A stretch of DNA of 51,386 nt from an uncultured bacterium (GCA_902764415.1 CACWVU010000016.1:1-51386); one strand, 5' to 3'; counted from the stretch's first letter, positions 1 to 8,184 are shown. The notes: generated from the letters alone by a model not told the origin. Made by a program: numbers and translations.

Positions 1-63
1 TAGGAAGGAATGATGGGAAATATCCTGCCTTTCAATCCCACCCCGTATTCTCAAGGACTAAAC

Positions 64-128
64 GCAAGAGAAACTTGCATTTGCTTCTGGACATAACAGA
101 AGCACTTCCAACGCGTGAAATGCGTTGG
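64..128. other. three tandem hairpins upstream of argG
   Basis: Three perfect inverted repeats follow each other with only 3-nt spacers. GCAAG/CTTGC lies at 64-68 and 74-78 with a 5-nt loop. TGCTTCTG/CAGAAGCA lies at 82-89 and 97-104 with a 7-nt loop. CCAACGC/GCGTTGG lies at 108-114 and 122-128 with a 7-nt loop. They end about 26 nt before the argG -10 box, so they are either the 3' structure of an upstream transcript or an operator region. There is no T-run, so they are not a classical intrinsic terminator. The regular spacing suggests a structured RNA end, but I do not recognise a family. Confidence 0.45.
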
Positions 129-155
129 TCTAAGTGAACCAAGAGCCCCGAAATT

Positions 156-164
156 TGGTATAAT
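156..164 (+). promoter_or_regulatory. extended -10 promoter of argG
   Basis: The sequence TGGTATAAT ends at 164, giving an extended -10 (TGn-TATAAT) and a predicted start near 171. It matches the motif found before metH, metF, btuB, putP, nusB and others in this window. Confidence 0.7.
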
Positions 165-228
165 ACACGTTCAATTCCGGAAGGCGGCTTCCGGAACGAC
201 CGGAAATTTACAAGAAAGGAAGGAAGAA

Positions 229-1464
229 ATGAAACTTGCTGACCTCAAGGGCAAGACCGTGGGCGTGTGCGTCTCCGGCGGACTCGACTCGAAGACCATC
301 TGCTGCGTCCTCAAGGACGCCGGCGTCAAGGTGAAGGCGTTCTCGGCGAACGTCGGCCAGCCGGACGAGAAGGACATCAACGACATCAAGAAGAAGATGG
401 CGCCGACCGGCGTGCAGACTACGATCGTCGACGTGACGAAGGAAATGGCCGACATCTGCTTCGAGACCGTGAAGTGCCAGGCGATGTACGACGGCGGCTA
501 CTGGAACTCGACCGGCATCGCGCGCGCGGTGACCGTGCAGAAGCTCCTCCCTGCGATGAAGAAGGCCGGCTGCGTCGCCCTCGTCCACGGCGCGACGGGC
601 CGCGGCAACGACCAGATGCGCTTCGAGCGCTACACCAACGTCATGGACCCGAAGTTCGGCGTCTACGCTCCGTGGCGCGACGCGGACCTGCTCGCGAAGT
701 TCCCCGGCCGCACCCAGATGGTCGAGTTCCTCGCCAAGCGCGGCATCGTGGCGTTCGTCGGCACGAAGAAGAAGTACTCGACCGACGCGAACCTCGCCGG
801 CCTCTCGCACGAGGCGGAGGACCTCGAGTCGATGGAGACCTCGATGCGCATCGTGAAGCCCACGATGGGCGTGTGGCCCACCGAGGCGCCGAACAAGGTC
901 GAAAAGATCGTCCTCAAGTTCGAGAAGGGCCGCTGCGTGGCGGTGAACGGCAAGAAGATGTCGCCCTACCAGGTGATGCTCGCCGCCAACAAGATCGGCG
1001 GCCGCAACGGCATCGGCATGAAGCACGCGCTCGAGAACCGCATCATCGGCACGAAGTCGCGCGGCGTCTACGAGGCGCCGGGAATGGAGGTTCTGTCGTG
1101 GGGCCTCAAGTACATCTACGAGGGCATCATGGACCGCCGCTCCACCAAGATGTTCCAGGAGCTCTCGAAGTTCGTCGCCGACCAGATCTACGACGGCCGC
1201 TGGTTCGACCCCGCGACCAGGGCGGCGCGCGCGGCGATCCAGGTCTGGGCCGACAAGGCGACGGCCGAGGTCACGCTCGGGCTCTACAAGGGCAACATCT
1301 TCTTCGAGGCGCTGAAGGGGCTCAAGGCCACCATCTACAACGAGGCCGACAGCTCGATGGAGGCGTCGAACGGACTCAACCCGCACAGCTCGCAGGGCTT
1401 CGCGGAGATCCAGTCGGTCGAGGCGAAGATGCTCGCCAAGGCCGGGCAGATCGTGGTTCGGTGA
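229..1464 (+). CDS. argG: argininosuccinate synthase
   Basis: The 411-aa protein ligates citrulline and aspartate with ATP to form argininosuccinate, the penultimate step of arginine synthesis in the cytosol. The N-terminal PP-loop SGGLDS is at residues 16-21 and GATGRGNDQ, a family signature for the citrulline/ATP site, at 121-129. Length fits the family. The start chosen is ATG 229 because a purine-rich ribosome site (AAGGAAGGAAG) lies just before it. An in-frame ATG at 115 would lie upstream of the TGGTATAAT promoter and cannot be on that transcript. The gene appears monocistronic, and the next gene (grpE) is separated by a degenerate repeat. The PP-loop reads SGGLDSKT rather than the common SGGLDTS, a conservative difference. 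Confidence 0.95.
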   Translation: MKLADLKGKTVGVCVSGGLDSKTICCVLKDAGVKVKAFSANVGQPDEKDINDIKKKMAPTGVQTTIVDVTKEMADICFETVKCQAMYDGGYWNSTGIARAVTVQKLLPAMKKAGCVALVHGATGRGNDQMRFERYTNVMDPKFGVYAPWRDADLLAKFPGRTQMVEFLAKRGIVAFVGTKKKYSTDANLAGLSHEAEDLESMETSMRIVKPTMGVWPTEAPNKVEKIVLKFEKGRCVAVNGKKMSPYQVMLAANKIGGRNGIGMKHALENRIIGTKSRGVYEAPGMEVLSWGLKYIYEGIMDRRSTKMFQELSKFVADQIYDGRWFDPATRAARAAIQVWADKATAEVTLGLYKGNIFFEALKGLKATIYNEADSSMEASNGLNPHSSQGFAEIQSVEAKMLAKAGQIVVR

Positions 1465-1516
1465 TTCGTGGCTCGTGGTTCGTGGCTCGTGGTTCGTGAT
1501 TTGTGATTCGCGATTT
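1461..1516. repeat. degenerate short tandem repeat (GTGGTTCGTGGCTC type)
   Basis: The argG-grpE gap consists almost wholly of imperfect copies of a 7-8 nt unit, (G)TGGTTCG / TGGCTCG, decaying into GTGATTCG and GCGATTTG. It has no coding role. It belongs to a pattern seen at several other places in the window, each with its own unit. Confidence 0.75.
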
Positions 1517-1526
1517 GGAGTTAGAG

Positions 1527-2114
1527 ATGGCAGAAGAAGAAAAGAAAGAATCGGAAGAGACAGGCGAGGCAGGCGAGACGTCAGTCCCGCCGGTCCCGCC
1601 AGTCCCGCCGGACGAAGCCGATGCCCAATCGGAAGCTGAAGCCCCGGCGGAGCCAGAGCAGCCGGCCGCAGAGGACAAGCCTGCCGAGCCCGACTGGAAG
1701 GCTCTCTATGCACTGACTCTCGCCGACTTCGACAACTACAAGAAGCGCGCGGCGCGCGACCGCGAGGATACCTTCCGCTTCGCCGAGATGGACATCCTGA
1801 AGGACGTCCTTCCCGCCGTGGACAACCTCGAGCTCGCGCTCTCGAACGCGAAGGAGAAGGCGGAGGATCCGTTCGTGAAGGGCGTGCAGCTCGTATACGA
1901 CACGCTCCTGAAGTCGCTCAAGGACCACGGCGCGGAGCCGTTCGAGTCGGTGGGCAAGGACCTCGACACGGCGAGGATGGAGGCGATTGCGACGCTTCCC
2001 TCGCCAGACGTGCCCGAGGGCAAGGTCTCGATCGAGTCGAAGAAGGGCTGGATGCTGAAGGACAAGGTCCTCCGCGCGGCGCAGGTGGTGGTGAGCTCCG
2101 GCAAGCCTGAATAG
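1527..2114 (+). CDS. grpE: GrpE nucleotide exchange factor
   Basis: The 195-aa cochaperone releases ADP from DnaK. The N-terminal ~50 residues are acidic and proline-rich (alternating V-P-P units encoded by a short DNA repeat) and probably disordered. The GrpE core follows from the DNYKKR segment (about residue 70) through the AVDNLELAL dimer helix to the C-terminal beta domain ending VLRAAQVVVSSG. ATG 1527 is preferred over the upstream ATG at 1503 because GGAG precedes it and the upstream codons are repeat DNA. dnaJ follows after 28 nt, so the two probably share a transcript. No HrcA/CIRCE operator is visible. Confidence 0.93.
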   Translation: MAEEEKKESEETGEAGETSVPPVPPVPPDEADAQSEAEAPAEPEQPAAEDKPAEPDWKALYALTLADFDNYKKRAARDREDTFRFAEMDILKDVLPAVDNLELALSNAKEKAEDPFVKGVQLVYDTLLKSLKDHGAEPFESVGKDLDTARMEAIATLPSPDVPEGKVSIESKKGWMLKDKVLRAAQVVVSSGKPE

Positions 2115-2142
2115 GGAATCCGGCCAGAGGTAGAGGTTGGCT

Positions 2143-3318
2143 ATGGCAGAGAAGCGTGACTATTACGAGGTGCTTGGCGTCGCGAAGACGGCGACGGCGG
2201 ACGAGATCAAGTCCGCCTACCGCAAGCTCGCGATGAAGTACCATCCCGACCGCAACCCCGGCGACAAGGCGGCGGAGGAGAAGTTCAAGGAGGCGGCGGA
2301 GGCGTACGACGTCCTGCATGACCCCGACAAGCGCCAGCGCTACGACCAGTTCGGCCACCAGGCGTTCGCCAACGGCCAAGGCGGCTACGGCGCCGGCGGG
2401 ATGAGCATGGACGACATCTTCTCGGCCTTCGGCGACCTCTTCGGCGGACGCGGCGGCGGCTTCGGCGGCTTCGAGGATTTCTTCGGCGGCGGACGCCAGC
2501 AGCGGCGTCCCGACCCCAACGCGCCGCAGCGCGGCGACGACCTCACCTACCGGCTCGACATCGAGTTCGACGAGGCGGTGTTCGGCAGCCGGCGCGAAAT
2601 CGACCTGACGCTGCCCGCGGCCTGTCCCGACTGCGGCGGCACCGGCGCGGCGGCGGGCTCCAAGCGCGTTACCTGCCGCGCCTGCGGCGGACGCGGGGTG
2701 GTGATCGCCGGCGGCGGGTTCTTCCAGGTACGCCAGACCTGTCCCCACTGCGGCGGCGAGGGGATGGTGGTCGAGAAGCCGTGCCGCCGCTGCGGCGGCT
2801 CGGGCCAGGCGCCTCAGCGGCGCAAGATCGAGGTGTCGATTCCCGCTGGCGTGTCCCACGGCTCGCGGATCCGCTGCTCCGGACAGGGCGGCGGCGGGCT
2901 GCGCGGCGGTCCGAACGGCGACCTCTACGTGCAGCTTTCGGTCAAGCCGAGCGAGATCTTCGACCGCGACGGGCAGAACCTCTATGTCGAGATCCCGGTC
3001 TCGCCGGTGACGGCGGCGCTGGGCGGGGTGGTGACGGTGCCGACGCCGGAGGGCGACGCGCAGCTCAAGATTCCGCCGGGCACCCCCAACGGCAAGGTTT
3101 TCCGCCTCCGCGGCAAGGGAGTTCCGTCGCTCCGCGGCGGAATGCCGGGCGACCTCGATGCGCGGATCGTGCTGGAGACGCCGGGCAACCTCGACCGCCG
3201 CCAGCGCGAGGCGCTGGAGTCGCTCAAGCTCGGGGCCTCGAACTTCCCGGAGTCGCAGCGCTTCGCGTCGAAGGCGGCTATCTTCAGCGCCCACCGCGAG
3301 AAGATGAAGCGGAAGTGA
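2143..3318 (+). CDS. dnaJ: chaperone DnaJ (type I Hsp40)
   Basis: The 391-aa protein delivers unfolded clients to DnaK and stimulates its ATPase. The J domain spans residues 3-66 with HPD at 34-36. A Gly/Phe-rich linker follows. Four CxxCxGxG zinc motifs (CPDCGGTG, CRACGGRG, CPHCGGEG, CRRCGGSG) lie at about 161-221, then the two substrate-binding beta domains. ATG 2143 has AGAGG six bases upstream; TTG 2137 is the alternative. It sits downstream of grpE and two bases upstream of a tRNA gene, which is likely co-transcribed. Confidence 0.95.
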   Translation: MAEKRDYYEVLGVAKTATADEIKSAYRKLAMKYHPDRNPGDKAAEEKFKEAAEAYDVLHDPDKRQRYDQFGHQAFANGQGGYGAGGMSMDDIFSAFGDLFGGRGGGFGGFEDFFGGGRQQRRPDPNAPQRGDDLTYRLDIEFDEAVFGSRREIDLTLPAACPDCGGTGAAAGSKRVTCRACGGRGVVIAGGGFFQVRQTCPHCGGEGMVVEKPCRRCGGSGQAPQRRKIEVSIPAGVSHGSRIRCSGQGGGGLRGGPNGDLYVQLSVKPSEIFDRDGQNLYVEIPVSPVTAALGGVVTVPTPEGDAQLKIPPGTPNGKVFRLRGKGVPSLRGGMPGDLDARIVLETPGNLDRRQREALESLKLGASNFPESQRFASKAAIFSAHREKMKRK

Positions 3319-3320
3319 TT

Positions 3321-3404
3321 GCGCCCGTGGTGGAATGGCAGACACGCGGGATTTAGGTTCCCGTGCCTCACGGCGTGTGGGTTCAAGTCCCACCGGGCGC
3401 ACCA
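3321..3404 (+). tRNA. tRNA-Leu (anticodon UAG), CCA encoded
   Basis: The acceptor stem pairs GCGCCCG (3321-3327) with CGGGCGC (3394-3400), followed by discriminator A and an encoded CCA. The anticodon stem CGGGA/TCCCG encloses the loop TTTAGGT, giving anticodon UAG. A variable arm and the T arm GTGGG-TTCAAGT-CCCAC follow. The D-arm region GTGGTGGAATGGCAGACAC is typical of class II tRNA-Leu. It starts 2 nt after the dnaJ stop and ends 5 nt before the convergent metH stop codon. Confidence 0.96.
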
Positions 3405-3409
3405 GACGC

Positions 3410-5818
3410 CTATTCGGCGAAGACCGATTCGGCGTAGCGCACCAGCCCCATCGCGTCCTTCGAGTAGCTGTCGGCGCCGATCTTGGCGGCGTAGTCTGCG
3501 GTGAGCACCGCGCCTCCGACCGCGACGCGGCAGTCCGGCAGCTCCGCATGGACGAGTTTCACCGTCTCCTCCATCGCGCCGACAGTCGTCGTCATCAGCG
3601 CCGAGAGCCCGACGAGCCGCGCGCCCTCGCGCTTTGCCGCGGCGACCACGGCCTCGGGAGCAACGTCGCGCCCGAGGTCGATCACCTTGAAGCCGTAGTT
3701 CTCGAGGAGAGCGCGGCAGATGTTCTTGCCGATGTCGTGGATGTCGCCCTTGACGGTGGCGACCACGATCGGACCCTTGGCTGCGGCGGCGTCCGCCGGC
3801 ATCGCGGCGCGCACGACCTCGAACGCCGCGCCCGCCGCCTCTGCCGCCATCAGTAGTTGCGGCAGGAACACCTTGCCGGACTCGAATCCCCTGCCAACCT
3901 CCTCCAGCGCCGGCACGATGCCGTCGCCGATCACGTCGAGCGGCGCACGGCCTGACGCCAGCGCCGCCTTTGCCGCCGCGGCAGCGTCGGACTTGAGCCC
4001 GCGCCGAATGGCGGCGGCGATTCCGCCGGTGCTCTCGGCGGCGTCCTGTCCGGCGGCGGCGGTTTTCGTCGACGCGCTTTCGGCGGCAGTGCCAGGCGTC
4101 CAGTCCCGGTACTTCTCCACCCACTCGCCGCAGGCCGGGTCCTTGCCCGCGAGGGCGCGGTAGGCGCGGTAGGCGGTCATCATGTCGGCGGCGAGCGGGT
4201 TGACGATGCCGGCGGAGAGTCCGTTCGCGAGCGCCATGGTGTAGAATGCCGCGTTGAGGAGCGGCCTCGCGGGAAGGCCGAAGGAGATGTTGGAGACGCC
4301 GAGGCATGTGCGGCAGCCGAGCTCCGACCTCACGCGGCGCATCGCCTCGAGGATCACGTTGGCGCTCGAGGAGTCGGCGCTGACGGCGAGGCAGAGGACG
4401 TCGACGACGAAGTCGGAGGGCTTCAGCCCGTATTCCGCGCCGCGGGCGACGATCTTCTTCGCGATGGCGACGCGGCCGTCCGCCGTGGACGGGATGCCGT
4501 CCTCGTCGAGCGTCAGCGCCACCACTGCGCCGCCGTACTTCGCGACGAGCGGCAGCACCGCCGCCATCGACTCTTCCTTGCCGTTCACGGAGTTCACCAG
4601 CGCCTTGCCGTTGTAGTGGCGGAGCGCGCTCTCGAGCGCCGCGGGGTCGGAGGTGTCGATCTGGAGCGGCAGGTCGGTGACGCTCTGCACGGCCTGGACC
4701 GTCGCGTCGAGCACGGCCGGCTCGTCCAGCCCGGGGACGCCGACGTTGACGTCGAGGACGTGCGCGCCGGCCTCGGCCTGCGACACCGCCTCGCGGAGGA
4801 CGTAGGCGACATCGCCCTCGGTCAGCGCGGCCCTGAGCTTCTTCTTGCCGGTGGGGTTGATGCGCTCGCCGATGACGATGGTGTTGTCGAAGGGGATCTC
4901 GACGGCGCGCGAGCCGGAGCAGACGACGGTGAACGGCGGCACTGGCGGCCGGGAGCAGGTATTATCCCGCAAAAGCGCGTGAACTGCCGCAATGTGCGCC
5001 GGCGTGGTGCCGCAGCAGCCGCCGACCACCGAGGCGCCGGCCTCGACGAGCGCGGCGACGTCGCGCGCGAACTCCTCCGGCCCGACGGTGAAGACGGTGC
5101 GTCCGTCGACGACCTTGGGGAGCCCGGCGTTGGGCTTGACGACGATCGGGAGCGAGGTGCGGGCGGCGAAGCGCTTCACGAACGCGAGCATGCGGTCGGG
5201 ACCGAAGCCGCAGTTGAGGCCGATCGCGTCGGCGTGGAGGCCTTCGAGGAGCGCGGCGACGCAGTCGACGTCCGCGCCGGTGAGGAGCTTGCCGTCCTCG
5301 CCGAGCGCGACGGTGGCGAGGACGGGGAGATTTGAGTTCTCCTTGGCGGCGAGGACAGCGGCCTTGAGCTCGTAGAGGTCGCCCATCGTTTCGACGGCCA
5401 CGAGGTCCGCGCCAGCCGCCGCGCCGAGGCGCACCTGCTCCGCGAAGGCGTCGTAGGCGGCGTCGAACTCGAAGTCGCCGGCGGGCTTGAGGAGCCGTCC
5501 GGTGGGACCGACGTCGAGCGCGACAAATCGCCGTCCGCCGGCGCGCGCGGCGGCCTCCTTGGCGACGGCGACCGCGGCGGATACCACGTCGGCGAGCGGC
5601 GCGTCGCCGTGGTACTTGGCGGAGTTGGCGCCGAAGGAGTTGGCGTAGACGATGTCCGCCCCGGCGGCGAAGTAGGCTTCGTGCACGGCGCGCACGTCGT
5701 CCGGCCGCGTGAGGTTCCAGAGCTCGGGCACCTCGCCCGGCTTCAGTCCCCTCGCCTGGAGCTGCGTTCCCATCGCCCCGTCGAGGAACAGTATGCCGTT
5801 CTGTCGTAAGTTGATCAT
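3410..5818 (-). CDS. metH: cobalamin-dependent methionine synthase, short form lacking the reactivation domain
   Basis: The 802-aa protein transfers the methyl group of methyltetrahydrofolate through cob(I)alamin to homocysteine. The homocysteine domain (about 1-285) carries zinc ligands C203 and C268-C269. The pterin-binding domain begins near IVIGERINPTGKK (about 315). The helical cap and B12 domain contain D692-x-H694-x-x-G697, where H694 is the lower cobalt ligand. Full-length MetH has about 1200 residues; here the C-terminal AdoMet-binding reactivation module is missing. It is present as a separate gene at 18798-19358. The start is ATG 5818; the longer reading from TTG 5863 overlaps the promoter. 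It converges on the tRNA-Leu gene with a 5-nt gap. Confidence 0.93.
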   Translation of the reverse strand: MINLRQNGILFLDGAMGTQLQARGLKPGEVPELWNLTRPDDVRAVHEAYFAAGADIVYANSFGANSAKYHGDAPLADVVSAAVAVAKEAAARAGGRRFVALDVGPTGRLLKPAGDFEFDAAYDAFAEQVRLGAAAGADLVAVETMGDLYELKAAVLAAKENSNLPVLATVALGEDGKLLTGADVDCVAALLEGLHADAIGLNCGFGPDRMLAFVKRFAARTSLPIVVKPNAGLPKVVDGRTVFTVGPEEFARDVAALVEAGASVVGGCCGTTPAHIAAVHALLRDNTCSRPPVPPFTVVCSGSRAVEIPFDNTIVIGERINPTGKKKLRAALTEGDVAYVLREAVSQAEAGAHVLDVNVGVPGLDEPAVLDATVQAVQSVTDLPLQIDTSDPAALESALRHYNGKALVNSVNGKEESMAAVLPLVAKYGGAVVALTLDEDGIPSTADGRVAIAKKIVARGAEYGLKPSDFVVDVLCLAVSADSSSANVILEAMRRVRSELGCRTCLGVSNISFGLPARPLLNAAFYTMALANGLSAGIVNPLAADMMTAYRAYRALAGKDPACGEWVEKYRDWTPGTAAESASTKTAAAGQDAAESTGGIAAAIRRGLKSDAAAAAKAALASGRAPLDVIGDGIVPALEEVGRGFESGKVFLPQLLMAAEAAGAAFEVVRAAMPADAAAAKGPIVVATVKGDIHDIGKNICRALLENYGFKVIDLGRDVAPEAVVAAAKREGARLVGLSALMTTTVGAMEETVKLVHAELPDCRVAVGGAVLTADYAAKIGADSYSKDAMGLVRYAESVFAE

Positions 5819-5866
5819 CCCAGTGTCTCTTCCGTTGCCGTTTCTCGCCAATGTCATTTGCAACGT

Positions 5867-5875
5867 ATTATACCA
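5867..5875 (-). promoter_or_regulatory. extended -10 promoter of metH
   Basis: On the minus strand the sequence reads TGGTATAAT, with a predicted start near 5860. This gives metH a leader of about 42 nt with a purine-rich ribosome site. Confidence 0.7.
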
Positions 5876-5964
5876 TAACTTCCGGCGTCAGGTTTGCCAA
5901 GGAGCCAAGTCATGTCTGGATATCGCAAGTGTACAAGATTTGCCCACTGGTGGCTAATTTATGA

Positions 5965-5970
5965 TATACT
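5965..5970 (+). promoter_or_regulatory. -10 box (TATACT) before the sigma-54 activator gene
   Basis: TATACT lies 31 nt before the preferred start at 6002 and is a plausible housekeeping -10. The -35 region is weak (TTGCCC about 19 nt upstream). The activator would thus be made constitutively at a low level. Confidence 0.45.
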
Positions 5971-6001
5971 ACCAAGCAATATGAAAAAGGAAGGCAAGAA
6001 C

Positions 6002-7498
6002 ATGGACAATCTCATCTTGACCGGCTGGGGCTGGAAGGAGTATGCCGTCTCCGCCGCCGTGACGCTGCGGGCGTTGAGCGGACAGGCGGATGTGATGGGC
6101 ATGAGCAAGCGGCGGCTCCCGGAGTTTCTTGAACTCGAAGGACGCGGATGGAAGCACATCTATCTCATCGGTCTCTCGCTCGGCGGGGACGAGGAGCGGC
6201 TCGCGGCGGCGTTGAAGTCCTTGCGTGGAACCAAGGTGACGTGGGTGAGCGCGCTCCCGATGAGCGACGAACAAGAGCGTCTGATTGCGCCGCTCCTCGA
6301 CGTGCGCAAGGTGGACGGCGAGCTGTTCAACGGCTCGCTTGTGAAGGCTGTAGGCAGTGTGTTCGGTGTCGATGTCGCCGATGTTCTGCCGTATGCTGTA
6401 GAGGGAGGCAAGGTCCCGAAGTCGGTACCGCAGTACCATGAGCTGATCTGCGCCGCCATGTACGCCTATCGAAACTACCGCGAGGAGGAGCCGTATGCGC
6501 AGGCGATTCGGTATCTTGCGAATGGCGTCCGGGAGGAGGCCTGGAGCGACAAGGCGCGAAAGCTTGTCGCGCACTACCGGAGGTACGGCAACCGCGAGCT
6601 GATAGGGAACAGCCAACAGATGAAGAATCTGCGCGAACGCATCAACTTCGTGGCGGCAAACCCGGATGCCCGCGTCCTCATCCTCGGCGAGAGCGGGACG
6701 GGCAAGGAGACGGTCGCTTTGCAGATCCACAACCGCTCTTCCCGCCGGACGGATCCGTTCTATGCCTTCAACTGCGCGAGTGTCGCGCCGCAGCTTCTCG
6801 AGAGCTGCTTCTTCGGACACGAGAAGGGATCTTTCACCGGCGCGGATAAGCAGAAGATTGGGCTTTTCGAGCTGGCGAATGGCGGTACGCTTTTCCTCGA
6901 TGAGATCGGCGAACTGCCGCTGGCAGCACAGGGAGTTCTCCTTCGCGTTCTGGAGGAGGGACGCTTCATGCGAGTGGGCGGTACGGAGGAGATCGAAACT
7001 GACGTGCGGCTCATTACGGCGACTAACAGAAACCTGCCGGCGCTTGTCCGCGAGGGGAAGTTCCGCGAAGACCTCTTCATGCGTCTCAACGTAGTGCCGA
7101 TCCGCATCCCGCCGCTCCGCGAGCGTCCGGAGGACATTGGCACAATCGCCGACAACTGGTGGTTTAATCACTTCCGCAAGCACCTCTCGGACGAGCAGAA
7201 GGCCGCTCTTGAGGCGTACTCCTATCCCGGCAACGTGCGCGAGCTGCTGAACATCCTTGAACGCGCCATCGTGTTCAAGGAGGACGACTTCGCAAAGCTC
7301 GTCGCCGAGCACCAGGAGTTAAGCGGTGAAATGCCGCGCCCCGACGACAACATTCCCGACGACCTCGATGAAGCTGTCCGGCGGCATGTCCGTCGTGTCT
7401 TCGAGAAGTACGCCCGCAACGCGTCGAAGGCTGCCACTGCGCTCAACATCACCCGCACTACCCTCCGCAAGTGGCTGCAAGAAAATAGCCATTCCTGA
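6002..7498 (+). CDS. sigma-54-dependent activator (bEBP) with unknown N-terminal sensor domain
   Basis: The 498-aa protein has three parts. Residues 1-200 form a sensor domain I do not recognise. Residues 200-440 form the AAA+ module, with Walker A GESGTGKE at 229-236, the sigma-54 contact loop GSFTGA at 276-281 (a known variant of GAFTGA) and Walker B TLFLDEIGEL at 296-305. A Fis-type helix-turn-helix occupies about 460-495. It should remodel RNA polymerase-sigma54 at the two identical -24/-12 promoters nearby. The N-domain has an alpha/beta pattern (HIYLIGLSL, then KVTWVSALP) resembling DHH phosphoesterases with the catalytic residues lost; this is a tentative reading. ATG 6002 has an AAGGAAGG site 7 nt upstream; in-frame ATG 5981 would be nearly leaderless. 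Confidence 0.88.
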   Translation: MDNLILTGWGWKEYAVSAAVTLRALSGQADVMGMSKRRLPEFLELEGRGWKHIYLIGLSLGGDEERLAAALKSLRGTKVTWVSALPMSDEQERLIAPLLDVRKVDGELFNGSLVKAVGSVFGVDVADVLPYAVEGGKVPKSVPQYHELICAAMYAYRNYREEEPYAQAIRYLANGVREEAWSDKARKLVAHYRRYGNRELIGNSQQMKNLRERINFVAANPDARVLILGESGTGKETVALQIHNRSSRRTDPFYAFNCASVAPQLLESCFFGHEKGSFTGADKQKIGLFELANGGTLFLDEIGELPLAAQGVLLRVLEEGRFMRVGGTEEIETDVRLITATNRNLPALVREGKFREDLFMRLNVVPIRIPPLRERPEDIGTIADNWWFNHFRKHLSDEQKAALEAYSYPGNVRELLNILERAIVFKEDDFAKLVAEHQELSGEMPRPDDNIPDDLDEAVRRHVRRVFEKYARNASKAATALNITRTTLRKWLQENSHS

Positions 7499-7553
7499 TT
7501 AGAAAATAATCACATCATGGCTACGAGACCCTGTTTCTGCGGGGCCTTATGCT

Positions 7554-7571
7554 TTGGCATGGATGTTGCTA
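7554..7571 (+). promoter_or_regulatory. sigma-54 (-24/-12) promoter, copy 1
   Basis: TTGGCATGGATGTTGCTA matches TGGCAC-N5-TTGCW with the GG and GC elements at the right spacing. The same 18 nt recur exactly at 17379-17396. The predicted +1 is 7581, one base before the ATG of the next gene. A possible activator site TGGCTAC lies at 7518-7524; its reverse complement lies at 17331-17337 before copy 2. Confidence 0.85.
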
Positions 7572-7581
7572 TATTGCGGGC

Positions 7582-8067
7582 ATGGGCATTGACGCAAAAG
7601 AACTGAACTCGCGCCTGTGGGCGGAGTGGAAGAACGGCATGAAGATCATGATGGGATCGCTGATGAAGGATTCCGTCGATTTGACCGGTTCGCTGTGTAC
7701 AACCGTTTTCGGCAACGAGAACTTTGTCCAGCGGGCTTTCATCTACATTCAGCGCAAGTCATACATTGGCAAGTTCAAGGACTACAAGACGCGCATCTCC
7801 GCCTACGAGACAACGGTCATGGAGTTGATCGAGCAAGTGAACAGGATGCTCGCGGGTGCCGCGCCGCGCGAGGGTGAGAGTGTCGCTTCTTGGGCGGCAA
7901 AGATTGAGTATAAAAGCACGCTCGCCGATATCATCATTGATGGCGACGACAGGTTGGAGAACGAGGACTGGGGCGACCATGCCATCGCCGCATTCGAGAA
8001 ACTGGGCGACTACCTGAACAACATCATGAACGTCCTCGAATCGGCGCAGAAGGGGATCGGGAAATGA
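7582..8067 (+). CDS. 161-aa protein of unknown function under sigma-54 control
   Basis: I do not recognise this soluble, helical protein. It is rich in Met, Lys and aromatic residues near its N-terminus (M-K-I-M-M-G) and has a mixed-charge C-terminal half, with no signal peptide or clear TM segment. The sigma-54 promoter predicts a transcript start at 7581, so ATG 7582 would be read from a nearly leaderless mRNA. The next in-frame ATG, at 7639, has GGAG 12 nt upstream and is the alternative start. Its stop codon overlaps the ATG of a 28-aa ORF. Placed directly after the activator gene, it is the primary target of that regulator and probably an effector or sensor of the response. Confidence 0.75.
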   Translation: MGIDAKELNSRLWAEWKNGMKIMMGSLMKDSVDLTGSLCTTVFGNENFVQRAFIYIQRKSYIGKFKDYKTRISAYETTVMELIEQVNRMLAGAAPREGESVASWAAKIEYKSTLADIIIDGDDRLENEDWGDHAIAAFEKLGDYLNNIMNVLESAQKGIGK

Positions 8068-8150
8068 GCGGAATGCTGAAACTGGAATTAAAGGCGCTAC
8101 TGCTTTTGCTGAAAGACATCGGTAAAAGGATCCTTTCAAGTTTAGACTAA
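8064..8150 (+). CDS. 28-aa amphipathic peptide, translationally coupled
   Basis: ATG 8064 overlaps the preceding stop as ATGA. The peptide has a Leu-rich core (ALLLLLKDIGKRIL) with Lys/Arg on one face, as in membrane-active amphipathic helices. It is too short to be certain, but the overlap and the codon-by-codon amphipathic pattern favour a real gene. It could be a membrane-binding sensor, a toxin-like peptide or a small subunit of the upstream protein. Confidence 0.45.
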   Translation: MSGMLKLELKALLLLLKDIGKRILSSLD

Positions 8151-8168
8151 CTGTCATAATCGCAGATA

Positions 8169-8177
8169 TGGTATAAT
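8169..8177 (+). promoter_or_regulatory. extended -10 promoter of the island
   Basis: TGGTATAAT ends at 8177, with a predicted +1 near 8184, one base before a 9-codon ORF and 35 nt before the AlbA_2-type gene. It gives the island an ordinary promoter separate from the sigma-54 unit. Confidence 0.65.
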
Positions 8178-8184
8178 ATACGCC

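Noticed and set aside
5819..5863. Extended MetH N-terminus from TTG 5863
   Set aside because: It would start within a few bases of the -10 box, and the family begins at about MINLRQNGILFLDGAMG.
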